Source: Jutongia hominis | GTDB taxonomy: Bacteria; Bacillota; Clostridia; Lachnospirales; Lachnospiraceae | Length of the DNA stretch: 64,000 bases | Direction of reading: 5' to 3' | NCBI RefSeq assembly: GCF_014384965.1 | Contig: NZ_JACRSW010000007.1 | Span: 6,943 to 70,942 of the forward strand | Position numbers and translations under genes: made by a program | In this document: positions 35,648 through 44,629 of the stretch, in pieces | Layout of the letters: each line of letters starts with the position of its first letter | How positions within the stretch are numbered: position 1 is the stretch's first letter | The notes under the pieces: generated by a model | Told to the model about the DNA's origin: nothing | Seen by the model: only the letters and a program-made list of their open reading frames with translations | Databases searched by the model: none

Positions 35648-37123
35648 TTATTCATATTGTGTCTCATGTAATGTGCTGACAGAGTATAAAGAAATCCCTC
35701 CATCTTTTATTCCATAATAAAACTTCTGAGTGATGATAGCATTTCGATCAGTCATATCACTTTGTGTATAACTGCCCTTCATATGCTCTGTAATTGTTAC
35801 ACAACCTACAAGTATCGTATCTTCTGCATTGATGTAATCATAGTCACCGTCTCCATTTGTACTTCCTGCCTCATAACTGACATTCACATCAGAGAGCACG
35901 GCTTTGGATACAGAAGTATCTTCATAAGAAAATGTATTAGAATTCCACCAGCTATCCTGCAGATACTCCTTAAATTCATCATAATCTGAATTTACGCCGG
36001 AACGATCTATCGGATTTATTTTAGAAACCACATTTGTTGCATTTTCCTGCTTGACCGCATCTTCAATAAACCTCTTATTATTGTCAACAGCTTCTCCTGC
36101 TATACGTTTTACAACATCTTCTGTCAACTTCAGGTCTGCCGTATAATGTGTATCGTCATCTGTAAATTCTACTTTATCTTTTACACTTTGGAATCCATCT
36201 GCCTCTACTTCAATAACATGATTACCCGCATAAATCTTGTCAATCGTATAATGCGTCATACCATCATCACGATTCTCTGCTTTTGCTTTTTTGGTTACAT
36301 CAATTCCATCTAATGTTACTTTGCTGCCCTTTGGAACGCAGATCAAACCGTCACTGACTGTCGAAAAGCTATTACTAACCGCCCATTCGTCAAAGAAAAG
36401 AAACTTCTTATTCCCGGTTTTGTTCAAAGTCAGACTCATTGTCTGATCACTGTTTCCGTTTGACTTTGTCTGATATGTCACCTGTACATTAGCACGATAA
36501 CCATCATTCTGTTTTACAAAAACGCTGTAGTTTGAAACATCTCCCCGTATTGCATTGTTATCTAAATTAACTGCAGATTCGAAAGTATCTTCACAAAGGA
36601 AGTTTCCTTCTCCTGCGTCTATGTACTTATACACATCTTTTAAATCACCCTGCGTATATGTCTGAAAATATCTTTCTGCTACGCTTTCGGGACTACATTC
36701 TTTTCTTGCATTCATTTGAAAAACAAAAGCAAGAACTACGATTGCCGCGATCTCTGCCACAATGATCCAGGTACGTTTTGAAATTTTCTTTGAAGTCGTT
36801 GATGAGGTCTGTACATATCCTGTATTAAAACCGTTGTAGCCATCATTTACAGGTATTCCACCCATTCCATTTGTTCCGTTAAAGCCATTGTTTACAGGCG
36901 TTCCACCCATTCCATTTGTTCCGTTGTAGCCTTTGTTTACAGGCGTTCCACCCATTCCATTTGTTCCGTTAAAACCTTTGTTTACAGGTGTTCCACCGGA
37001 CGCAGTACCGTTTATATTATTATTTGCTGTACCATTAACTGTATTAGCTATTAACGCCGCACCACAATTAGCACAAAACTTACTTCCTTCATCATTTGGT
37101 GTTCCGCATTTTGGACAAAACAT
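35648..37123 (-). CDS. Zinc-ribbon TcaA-like membrane protein with Asn/Gly repeats
   Basis: 491 residues. The N-terminal zinc ribbon is CPKCGTPNDEGSKFCANCG. Four copies of a 15-residue repeat (GGTPVNKGFNGTNGM) follow at about 43-100, encoded by 45-bp repeats. One membrane helix (about 118-138) is followed by an extracellular part with a PEGA-like segment (GSKVTLDGIDV...GNHVIEVEADGF). The layout matches YvaL/TcaA-type proteins of Firmicutes, linked to glycopeptide response in staphylococci. The C-terminal half (about 330-491) resembles an NTF2-like sensor fold by pattern only. It lies 12 bp behind the YARHG gene and is co-transcribed with it. Confidence 0.78.
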   Translation of the reverse strand: MFCPKCGTPNDEGSKFCANCGAALIANTVNGTANNNINGTASGGTPVNKGFNGTNGMGGTPVNKGYNGTNGMGGTPVNNGFNGTNGMGGIPVNDGYNGFNTGYVQTSSTTSKKISKRTWIIVAEIAAIVVLAFVFQMNARKECSPESVAERYFQTYTQGDLKDVYKYIDAGEGNFLCEDTFESAVNLDNNAIRGDVSNYSVFVKQNDGYRANVQVTYQTKSNGNSDQTMSLTLNKTGNKKFLFFDEWAVSNSFSTVSDGLICVPKGSKVTLDGIDVTKKAKAENRDDGMTHYTIDKIYAGNHVIEVEADGFQSVKDKVEFTDDDTHYTADLKLTEDVVKRIAGEAVDNNKRFIEDAVKQENATNVVSKINPIDRSGVNSDYDEFKEYLQDSWWNSNTFSYEDTSVSKAVLSDVNVSYEAGSTNGDGDYDYINAEDTILVGCVTITEHMKGSYTQSDMTDRNAIITQKFYYGIKDGGISLYSVSTLHETQYE

Positions 37124-37135
37124 TTTTCTCCCCCC

Positions 37136-37690
37136 TTATTTCTTCTTAGCTTCAATCTTTTTGATCAGATTTCGGTTAGCGATCTCGTATTCATTAAAAT
37201 ACTCTTCGTCATTAAAATCTTCACCCTCTACAGATGGTGTATACCAGCTCTTTGATTCAAAATAATTCTTTAATTCCTCATCTTCGAAAATATAACCATG
37301 TCTGGCATATAACTCATTTCGTGCATAACGCAGTTCTTTCTTTGATAATTTCTTAACTTCTGACTTCTTTAACTTTCTTGAATCGCTGTCAGGGAAAATA
37401 TAGTCACCATTATTTTGGGAAGCATCCGCTGTTGCTTCCGGTTCCGGTGTTGCTGCTGCCGGGCTTTCCATTTTTTCAGAAATGTTACTTGATTTAGATA
37501 CCGTAAAATTGTCTGAATCTTCTTCGTATCTGACATCCTTTCCTGCTACTGTCTTCACTTCCTGTTTTGTGATCGTCGCCTTCTTTACAGAAGATTTTGC
37601 AAATACCACAAAACAAATGTTACCAATAAGCATTGCAGCGGCAATCACACCCAGCACGATAACTGCTGCATTCTTCTTAAACTGCTCCAT
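37136..37690 (-). CDS. Membrane-anchored YARHG-domain protein
   Basis: 184 residues. A single N-terminal membrane helix (about 8-31) is followed by a Ser/Pro/Ala/Glu-rich linker and a C-terminal YARHG domain. The signature ARNELYARHGYIFEDEELKNYF is intact, followed by WYTPSVEGEDF. YARHG domains are extracellular modules of uncertain function near the wall. AGGAGG precedes the ATG. It is the first gene of the operon leading to the TcaA-like and YIP1-like proteins. Confidence 0.88.
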   Translation of the reverse strand: MEQFKKNAAVIVLGVIAAAMLIGNICFVVFAKSSVKKATITKQEVKTVAGKDVRYEEDSDNFTVSKSSNISEKMESPAAATPEPEATADASQNNGDYIFPDSDSRKLKKSEVKKLSKKELRYARNELYARHGYIFEDEELKNYFESKSWYTPSVEGEDFNDEEYFNEYEIANRNLIKKIEAKKK

Positions 37691-37870
37691 ATTCCTCCTC
37701 CTTTATAAGCTTTTGGAAAACTTTCAATTTATTTAACCATAGAATAACTTAAGAAATAAATATTTGTCGAAAAAACACAATATTTTGTCATAATCGGACG
37801 ATAAATTTATGAACGGCAAAAACTTTGGAACAACACATTTTTAATATACTACACTTGTATTTTAAAATGA

Positions 37871-38905
37871 TCATAACATGATATCAATTGCACCCGAAGC
37901 ACTGACTACATCTGTTGTTCCTTGCGTAGAAGCTTCTAATGCTTGACTTTTAATCTGCGTATCAGCAGACATTGCGATTGCATTCGAAACACCCTCTGCC
38001 GCATTTGAACCGTTATTCCCCATCATAATTGCGAAATCCCCTTTACCGGCTTTTAACAATTCGATCTTCTTCCGCAGATATTCCATATCTGAATTCATAA
38101 TATCAATATTTTCATCCTTCCGGTTACCTTTTGATCTTTGCTTCTTGACGCTTTCAAGCTGATCTTCTAACAATCTGATCTGCTGCTGTACATCTTCATT
38201 ATCCTGCTTTTTTGTTGTAACAGATTGTGTCATTTCTTTCTTTTTATTGCCCACATAAGCGTCATCACTCTGATCCTGTTTTTGTTCATATTTGAGATGG
38301 TTCATTTTCTTTTTTGCTGTACGCACCATCTTTTTTGCATGTTTTAATGCAATCTCAATCTCATCCTCATCATATTTTCCGGTCATACTTTTTCTTTTTA
38401 AAGAATTCAGATTTGAAATTGCAGATGTCAGGGCACTGCTTGCCTGTGATAATGTCTTTGCACGCATAACGCTGCCCGATACTTTTTTATAACTGTAACG
38501 CAACGCCTTTTTCTTCGTATTGGTTGCCTCTTTTTTAATCTTTTTCTTTTCCTGAAGACGTTGTAGCTTTTCTTCTAAACTTTTGATCAATGCTTCTGCC
38601 TGATTCTCCTGATCATCTTTTACATCGACTTTTTCTTCCTCTACATTGATCTGCTCTTGTTCCTGTTGAGCAATTTCCTTCCATACACCGGTTTCCCGAA
38701 CCATTTTTTGCAGAGTTTTTCCTTCTTTTGAAAAACTCAGATCAATCCCAGCCGAAACAGTTGTATTTTCTTTTGTTTTTTCCTGCTGATTTGCACAAGA
38801 ACTGTAAAGAGATACATTCTGTTGTTCTGTTCCGTATACTGCTGTTCTTACATTTGTCATAGTTGATGTATAAGCATATCCTTTGCTGATATTATCTGTA
38901 TTCAT
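37871..38905 (-). CDS. Coiled-coil protein of unknown function
   Basis: 344 residues, hydrophilic, rich in Lys, Glu and Gln, with no signal peptide or membrane helix. Long coiled coils are predicted at about 75-125, 165-210 and 230-285. The N-terminus is Ser/Thr-rich and the C-terminus is a small-residue tail ending AIDIML. GGAG lies 9 nt before the ATG. No family is recognised. The gene stands alone between the zinc-ribbon operon and a Big2 gene. A cytosolic structural or secretion-associated role is possible but unsupported. Confidence 0.6.
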   Translation of the reverse strand: MNTDNISKGYAYTSTMTNVRTAVYGTEQQNVSLYSSCANQQEKTKENTTVSAGIDLSFSKEGKTLQKMVRETGVWKEIAQQEQEQINVEEEKVDVKDDQENQAEALIKSLEEKLQRLQEKKKIKKEATNTKKKALRYSYKKVSGSVMRAKTLSQASSALTSAISNLNSLKRKSMTGKYDEDEIEIALKHAKKMVRTAKKKMNHLKYEQKQDQSDDAYVGNKKKEMTQSVTTKKQDNEDVQQQIRLLEDQLESVKKQRSKGNRKDENIDIMNSDMEYLRKKIELLKAGKGDFAIMMGNNGSNAAEGVSNAIAMSADTQIKSQALEASTQGTTDVVSASGAIDIML

Positions 38906-39285
38906 ACCAGATCACTCCAATTCGCATATCCTTTGCTCTTTTACCAGTTATCTACTATATATATCGGTACGTTAGTTATATTTATTTATATGATTCAGGT
39001 GTTTTCATAATCAATAAAAACGTATCTGTCAAACATCTACGAAAATAGATCAGGATCTGCAAAAAACGGAGAATATCTGAATTTTACAAAAAAAAAATAT
39101 TGAACTCATCCGGATTCCGACATTGCTATCGAAGTCCATCTGAGTCAATATCCTTTTTTAAGAATAGCTGTCAAAATCGTATCGTCGATCTTAACAGCTA
39201 TTCTGCTAATTCATTTTGAACACTCATCCGATAAAAGAATTCTTTATATCATATCTATTTTCAAAGCATTCTTTATCAGCAAATA
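38906..39285. other. Intergenic region with terminator and extra inverted repeat
   Basis: It holds the Big2 terminator (39089-39152) and an inverted repeat AGAATAGCTGT/ACAGCTATTCT at 39162-39205 without a T-run. It also holds the promoter region of the coiled-coil gene. No ORF was seen. Confidence 0.5.
39089..39152 (-). terminator. Terminator of the Big2/carboxypeptidase-regulatory-domain gene
   Basis: Arms ATATTGACTCA and TGAGTTCAATAT with a structured loop. A T-run of about ten follows on the minus strand, about 130 nt after the stop. Confidence 0.75.
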
Positions 39286-41019
39286 TTACAACTTATTATT
39301 TTCTGTCACATCTACAGAACTCTTAACAATAACTGCTGCCTGTGTATTACCTGTTACAGTAATATTTAATGTATAAACTTCTTTCTTTGTAGTAGTCTTA
39401 CCTGCAGCATCTGTAGTTGTTACATAAACCTCATCGGATGTGAGCTTATATGTACCTGCCTTTAAGTTCAGTACACCGTTATATGAGTCAAAATAATCTC
39501 CTGAAACAGAATCCTTCCATGAAAGATAACCCTGTTTTGTAACATTGGTAGTAACTGCAAATAATTTGTCTAATACGAAGTCTGCAGGAACTGTTCCCGT
39601 AGCACCTACTGTTGTATTATAAACTGTCTTTCTTGCATTATTCTCATATGCTGTAATATTATATGTTTTTGAAGCCGGTACATATAATTTGTATACACCG
39701 TTTTCATCTGTAGACGCATAGAATGATGAAGCGCTGTTTGCATATTCAGGATCATATTTTGTGAAATCTGCTGTTACATTTGCACTCTTTACAATCGTAC
39801 CTGCTGCATTCTTAACAGTACCTGTGATCAATACAGAAGGAACAACCTTTGTCTGAACATTAATTGTAATAGCGTGACCAGATTTATCAGCTACTGTAAC
39901 AGGTACATCATATACACCTGTAGGTGCTGTCTCAGCGAGACGAACATCACCATCTTCAGCATCTACAGTAACTAATGCATTCTGAAGAGTTGTTGTAAAT
40001 GTCTTGCTGTCACTAGCCTTACCGCCTACATAAACAAGATTACTGTTCCATACAGATTTTCCTGCAGGTGCTAACTTTGGTAACGCATAACCTACCATCT
40101 GATTTTCACTACCGATATAGAAATGAGTTGTAATAGAAACTGTCTTCTTCATCTCATCTTTTGCTGTGATCACAGTCTTGAAGTCACTGCAAACACCTGT
40201 AGGAACACCGGTAATTGATACAGAATAATCATTTACTGTAGCTTTTAAACCTGCAGGAAGTGCTCCAATTGTAAATGATGAATAACCTGTTGTATAATCA
40301 CCAAAGTAAACAGATGATGAGAATCTTTCATCAACAAGACCTGTCACATAATTGTCTCTTGGTGTAGTACAATATACATACTTAGCTGTCTTTGTCTTCG
40401 TTCCTGCAAGACCTGCTACAGTAACCTGAACAAAATCGCCATCATTGATGCAGTTCTTATCATTGTCATTATCATCAAGAACTTCTGAAAGTACAAGCTC
40501 ATATGTCTTATTTGCTGTATTATTAACTTTTGCAATACTTAATTTCTTCTGAGCTGTACCGTTACTATCTGCTTTTCTGTAGATAGAGAACTTAGAAGCA
40601 GCTACCTTCTGTGCTTTGTTCAAAGTCACACGAACTGTCTTAGATGTCAGAACTTCTACATTAGATACGGCAACTTTTACAGGGGCTTTCTTAACTTTTA
40701 CTTTAAATTTAGCTGATTTCTTACCTGACTTTACAGTAATCTTAGCTGTACCTGCTTTTTTACCTTTTACAACACCTTTACTGGTAACCGTTGCAATTTT
40801 TTTCTTGTTAGAAGACCACTTTAATTTAGCCTTTGCCGGTTTTACTTTTACCTTTGATTTTAATTTAACTGTCTTACCTACTGTTACGGATACTGACTTC
40901 TTTGTAAGCTTCAAGCTCTTTGCTTTGATTGTCTTAGCATCAGCCGGTGCAACACAAAGCATCATACTTGCAGCGAAAAGAGAAGCAGCAATACCAAGTT
41001 TCTTTCCTGCTATTTTCAT
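39286..41019 (-). CDS. Secreted Big2-domain protein with carboxypeptidase-regulatory-like module
   Basis: 577 residues. The signal peptide ends ADA-K at about residue 29. A lysine-rich Big2 domain follows (about 30-112; WSSNKKKIATVTSKGVVKGKKAGTAKITVK). Central beta domains come next, including a cadherin/He_PIG-like GLKATVNDYSVSITGVPTGV. A carboxypeptidase-regulatory-like domain (about 425-500; GTVKNAAGTIVKSANVTAD...DENGVYKLYVPASKTYNI) precedes the last beta domain. There is no LPxTG motif, so it is secreted or held by charge. Probably an adhesin or matrix protein. I chose 41019 (AGGAAG 6 nt upstream); the longer frame has a second Met but no better site. Confidence 0.82.
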   Translation of the reverse strand: MKIAGKKLGIAASLFAASMMLCVAPADAKTIKAKSLKLTKKSVSVTVGKTVKLKSKVKVKPAKAKLKWSSNKKKIATVTSKGVVKGKKAGTAKITVKSGKKSAKFKVKVKKAPVKVAVSNVEVLTSKTVRVTLNKAQKVAASKFSIYRKADSNGTAQKKLSIAKVNNTANKTYELVLSEVLDDNDNDKNCINDGDFVQVTVAGLAGTKTKTAKYVYCTTPRDNYVTGLVDERFSSSVYFGDYTTGYSSFTIGALPAGLKATVNDYSVSITGVPTGVCSDFKTVITAKDEMKKTVSITTHFYIGSENQMVGYALPKLAPAGKSVWNSNLVYVGGKASDSKTFTTTLQNALVTVDAEDGDVRLAETAPTGVYDVPVTVADKSGHAITINVQTKVVPSVLITGTVKNAAGTIVKSANVTADFTKYDPEYANSASSFYASTDENGVYKLYVPASKTYNITAYENNARKTVYNTTVGATGTVPADFVLDKLFAVTTNVTKQGYLSWKDSVSGDYFDSYNGVLNLKAGTYKLTSDEVYVTTTDAAGKTTTKKEVYTLNITVTGNTQAAVIVKSSVDVTENNKL

Positions 41020-41300
41020 TTTCTTCTTCCTTTCCTGAGATAAACTCATTCAATTCAAATTTACAGTACAAAGTGATGATAGCACTAAAAATATAAAAAA
41101 ACAACCCTATTTTGTTTCTATTATATTAATATTCTTTTATATCTTGTTAATATTTTCAGTGTGCAATTTATCTAAATAATGCCATCATTTATAAGAATAG
41201 AATGCCAATCCTTTTCTGACCGGCAGATATCACCCTCTTTCTGATTTATTTTGTTCCCACAATTCTTATCAAAAGAAGACTCTGTCTATTCTCACTGTAT

Positions 41301-41349
41301 AAAAAGAAGACTACTCTTTTCGTATGTCAGAAATGAGTAATCTTCTTGT
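41301..41349 (-). terminator. Terminator of the Lrp-type regulator gene
   Basis: Arms AAGAAGATTACTC and GAGTAGTCTTCTT with five T residues on the minus strand, about 105 nt after the stop. The 41020-41300 stretch otherwise holds only the promoter region of the Big2 gene. Confidence 0.8.
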
Positions 41350-41452
41350 CAATTCTATGTTAAATTCATTGGTGCAAATGCAATAAAAAATTGCTCTATG
41401 AAACCATTTGCAATTCCGATAGCATATTACAAATACTTTTTGCCGTACCGGA

Positions 41453-41899
41453 TCAGATTTGCAATCCTCTGTGTTCCACGGATGTCGAAAAGACAATCAG
41501 CGTCTTTGTACGTCCATACTCCTGTAACTCACCAATGAATTGATCCAGTTCATCGGTACTTGGAAAAAGCACCTCCAAAAGCATAGAATAATCTCCCGTC
41601 ACACAGTTACACTCCACTACATTCTTACAGCTCTTTATATAAGGATAGAAATCTTTCTTATCCACCGGTGACACTTCGAGATTGATAAAAGCCTTGATAT
41701 GATATCCCATCTTCTCTGTATTGATCTGTGCATGAAAACCTTCAATATATCCACTTTCTACCAGATTATCAATTCGTACGGATACCGCCGGAGAAGATAA
41801 AAAGACCTGTTTTGCAATATCTTTTAAAGACATTCTTGCATTCTCCTGAAGCATTTTGAGTATTTCTCTGTCAATGTGATCCAATTCGTTATTTTTCAT
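41453..41899 (-). CDS. Lrp/AsnC-family transcriptional regulator
   Basis: 148 residues. The N-terminal winged helix (DREILKMLQENARMSLKDIAKQVFLSSPAVSVRIDNL) is typical of feast/famine regulators. The C-terminal RAM domain (about 65-140; VVECNCVTGDYSMLLEVLF) binds an amino acid and forms octamers. GAGGG lies 7 nt before the ATG. It diverges from glutamate dehydrogenase across 520 bp, so nitrogen-dependent control of gdhA is a reasonable inference. Confidence 0.92.
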   Translation of the reverse strand: MKNNELDHIDREILKMLQENARMSLKDIAKQVFLSSPAVSVRIDNLVESGYIEGFHAQINTEKMGYHIKAFINLEVSPVDKKDFYPYIKSCKNVVECNCVTGDYSMLLEVLFPSTDELDQFIGELQEYGRTKTLIVFSTSVEHRGLQI

Positions 41900-42420
41900 A
41901 GTAATCCCTCATTTCTGTCTGTCCTGCTGCCAAAAAGCCCTCTGCCTTTCTTTTGGCTGTTGTTGTCTGTTACTATTTTATATTGCTTCCCCTGTATTTT
42001 TCCTCTTATAGAAACACAGAGTATTGCATTTTATTGTTTTCCGATAGTTCCTGCTGTTTTTCTTTTTATATCCGATACAGCATTCTTGTTTCTTTTTACT
42101 TTTACTGACCATTTTTCTCTCCATTATCAAAATAGCACTTCCTTTCTGCTGTGTCAACTTAGCAAAAGATTTTAACTTAATATTATTAACTAATTTTCGT
42201 ATTTACATATTATTTTTAACCATTTTCATTTAATAAAATAAATATTCTCGTTCTGTTTCAAAAACTATTGACCATTTTTCCAAAAAGAAATATGATTGCG
42301 ACATGCAAAAATACATGTATACATTTTCCGGAAATGCAGTTTCTAGAAAAGCCAGCGACTTGCTTTTAAGCACTCCACTACTTTTCACATAACATTTTTT
42401 ACATAATAAGGAGAGTTCTT
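41900..42420. other. Divergent control region between the Lrp regulator and glutamate dehydrogenase
   Basis: About 520 bp, very AT-rich, with many TTAA/TTTA runs but no ORF with a ribosome site. It must contain both promoters. I could not define a specific operator by eye. Confidence 0.5.
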
Positions 42421-43680
42421 ATGGCGAAAACATATGATCCATTTAAAAACGTTCAAGACGTTATGACCAAAGCAATGGAAATCGGGCATATTGATACAAC
42501 AATGTTTGAGATCATCAAAAACCCGCAAAGAGAAACAAAAGTTTACCTTCCGGTAGAAATGGACGATGGCACAGTCAAAGTATTTGAAGGCTATCGTGTA
42601 CAGCATTCCAATATCAGAGGACCTTTCAAAGGTGGTATCCGCTATCACCAGGATTGTACCTTGTCTGAAGTCAAGGCTTTAGCAACCTGGATGTCACTCA
42701 AATGTGCCGTAGCAAATATTCCATATGGTGGTGCAAAAGGTGGTATCAAAGTCGATCCGTCTACTTTATCAAAAAGAGAGCTTCGCAACCTCACAAGACG
42801 TTATACGTTCGCTATCGCACCTATTATCGGTGCAGATACTGATATTCCGGCACCCGATGTCAATACCAACGCCCAAACCATGGCATGGGTACTGGATACT
42901 TACAGCCAGTTAAAAGGAAAACCTTGTCCAGGTGTCGTAACCGGCAAACCGGTTGAGCTTGGAGGCTCACGCGGAAGAAATTCCGCAACCGGCCGTGGTG
43001 TTGTGATCAGCACCAAACTCATTTTGAAAAAGAAAGATAAGACACTTGCCAACACCAGAGTAGCCATTCAGGGTATGGGTAATGTCGGAAGCAATGCCGC
43101 AAAGATTTTCTATCACAGAAATGCCTGTGTTGTAGCGATCAGCGACATTTCCGGTGGATTATATTGTGCAGACGGATTAAATATTGATGCAATCTGTGAC
43201 TTTATGGAAGATACCGGAAAACTCCTGAAAGATTACAATGCAGATGGTGTTTCCCATATTTCAAATGAAGAAGTGCTTGCCTGCGACTGTGATGTTCTGG
43301 TTCCTGCCGCCCTTGAGAACCAGATCACGGCAGACAATGCCAATGATCTGAAATGTTCTATTATCGTAGAAGCTGCCAATGGACCAACTACAGAGGAAGC
43401 CGATGCGATTCTTGAAAAACGTGGCATTACCGTCGTTCCCGACATTTTTGCAAACAGTGGTGGTGTTATCGTATCTTACTTTGAATGGGTTCAGAATATT
43501 CAGGAACTGACCTGGGAACGCAATCAGGTAAATGAAATGTTAGAAAACCTGATGAAAAAGTCTTTCGAAGACATTATGGATGTCGTAGAAGAATGCAGCT
43601 GTACCTGCCGTATGGCAGCTTATATCGTGGCATTGCGAAAGTTAGTCTATGCCGAAAATATCAAAGGAATCTTCCCGTGA
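42421..43680 (+). CDS. gdhA: Glutamate dehydrogenase (Glu/Leu/Phe/Val family)
   Basis: 419 residues, the size of hexameric clostridial enzymes. The catalytic Lys lies in IPYGGAKGGIKVDP. The substrate-binding region FKGGIRYHQD is intact. The Rossmann motif is IQGMGNVGSNAAKIF, and the acidic/polar end of the second strand (VAISDISGG) suits NAD. It interconverts glutamate and 2-oxoglutarate plus ammonia. AAGGAG is close to the ATG. It diverges from an Lrp-type gene. Coenzyme preference is inferred from one loop only. Confidence 0.93.
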   Translation: MAKTYDPFKNVQDVMTKAMEIGHIDTTMFEIIKNPQRETKVYLPVEMDDGTVKVFEGYRVQHSNIRGPFKGGIRYHQDCTLSEVKALATWMSLKCAVANIPYGGAKGGIKVDPSTLSKRELRNLTRRYTFAIAPIIGADTDIPAPDVNTNAQTMAWVLDTYSQLKGKPCPGVVTGKPVELGGSRGRNSATGRGVVISTKLILKKKDKTLANTRVAIQGMGNVGSNAAKIFYHRNACVVAISDISGGLYCADGLNIDAICDFMEDTGKLLKDYNADGVSHISNEEVLACDCDVLVPAALENQITADNANDLKCSIIVEAANGPTTEEADAILEKRGITVVPDIFANSGGVIVSYFEWVQNIQELTWERNQVNEMLENLMKKSFEDIMDVVEECSCTCRMAAYIVALRKLVYAENIKGIFP

Positions 43681-43836
43681 TTCTGTGGATTCTATCATAA
43701 ATACATATTTTTGCCTATGCCCACTGCCCCTGCTGCTCTTTGGTGTTGGTTGCCGGAGAGTGATAGAGGCAGTGTGTTATTCTTCTAACTGTTCATTAAT
43801 TGTGGCAATCCATTTACTATCATCACTTTCAAACAA

Positions 43837-44412
43837 TCATTTTTTTCTGCACACAACTATAATAATATTTTTACTAAAAACAATTTCAGTCGAACTCGAA
43901 CTCATTTCTAATGTATTAACTGATTTCAGATCGCCAACAATACCTTCTCCAATCATTTTCAAATAACTTTCCTTTATTGTCCACATACGAATAAAATCTA
44001 TTGTTTGATTTCTACTATTAGTCAATACATTTAATTCTTCAGAACAACATACTCTTTCAGCAACATTATAAGAAAATGGAATTACATTTTGAATATCAAC
44101 TCCTATTAATTCATCAGCTACTGCAACAACACATCCGTATACACAATGACTAATGCTAAAAAAGATATCCGGATATTCTAACAAATATGGTTTACCATTC
44201 TCATCATATTTCATAGTAAACTTTGTTATTCCAAAACATTCTTTCAATGCAATTTTCAACATAATATATGAAATTACACAATTGTTCCTATCAATTAAAT
44301 TACGATATCGCAATGCTTTTTCTTTTCTTTCCATCGGCAATAAAGTAAGCAACTGTTTTACAAAATCATCTTTTACAAATTCTTCCTGTTGAAATAAATA
44401 TGTTTTATACAT
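43837..44412 (-). CDS. 4'-phosphopantetheinyl transferase (Sfp-type)
   Basis: 191 residues. GVDIQNV carries the Mg-binding Asp, and WTIKESYLKMIGEG holds the family signature (W-x-x-KES-x-x-K). It should attach phosphopantetheine to the free carrier protein and the NRPS carrier domain of this cluster. The ATG at 44412 overlaps the carrier-protein stop by 8 nt, so translation is coupled; a TTG at 44421 would also read. It shares the low GC of its operon. The presence of a dedicated transferase supports an active pathway. Confidence 0.9.
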   Translation of the reverse strand: MYKTYLFQQEEFVKDDFVKQLLTLLPMERKEKALRYRNLIDRNNCVISYIMLKIALKECFGITKFTMKYDENGKPYLLEYPDIFFSISHCVYGCVVAVADELIGVDIQNVIPFSYNVAERVCCSEELNVLTNSRNQTIDFIRMWTIKESYLKMIGEGIVGDLKSVNTLEMSSSSTEIVFSKNIIIVVCRKK

Positions 44413-44629
44413 TCTGCTCAATATATTCTACAATATCTCCCACTGTATTCAGTTCCTTTATTTTCTGATCTGGTATTTCTATATCAAATTCCTCTTCAAA
44501 TGCCACCACCACATTTATAACATCCAAAGAGCTTAATCCTAAATCAATCACAAGTTTTGATTGTTCTGTAATGTTGTTCTTTTCCAATATTGTATAATCA
44601 ACTAATATATCAATTACTTTTTCTATCAT
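44405..44629 (-). CDS. Free-standing acyl carrier protein
   Basis: 74 residues, acidic. The phosphopantetheine Ser is in DLGLSSLDVINVVVAFEEEF, the classic D-S-L motif. It overlaps the upstream AMP-ligase by 4 nt (ATGA) and the downstream transferase by 8 nt. In this setting it most likely carries the acyl chain activated by the ligase and offers it to the condensation domain of the NRPS. A general fatty-acid-synthesis role is unlikely, since no fab gene is adjacent. Confidence 0.92.
   Translation of the reverse strand: MIEKVIDILVDYTILEKNNITEQSKLVIDLGLSSLDVINVVVAFEEEFDIEIPDQKIKELNTVGDIVEYIEQNV

Noticed and set aside
43720..43775. Terminator hairpin CACTGCC/GGCAGTG after gdhA
   Set aside because: The loop is about 40 nt and no T-run follows, so I could not support it as an intrinsic terminator.
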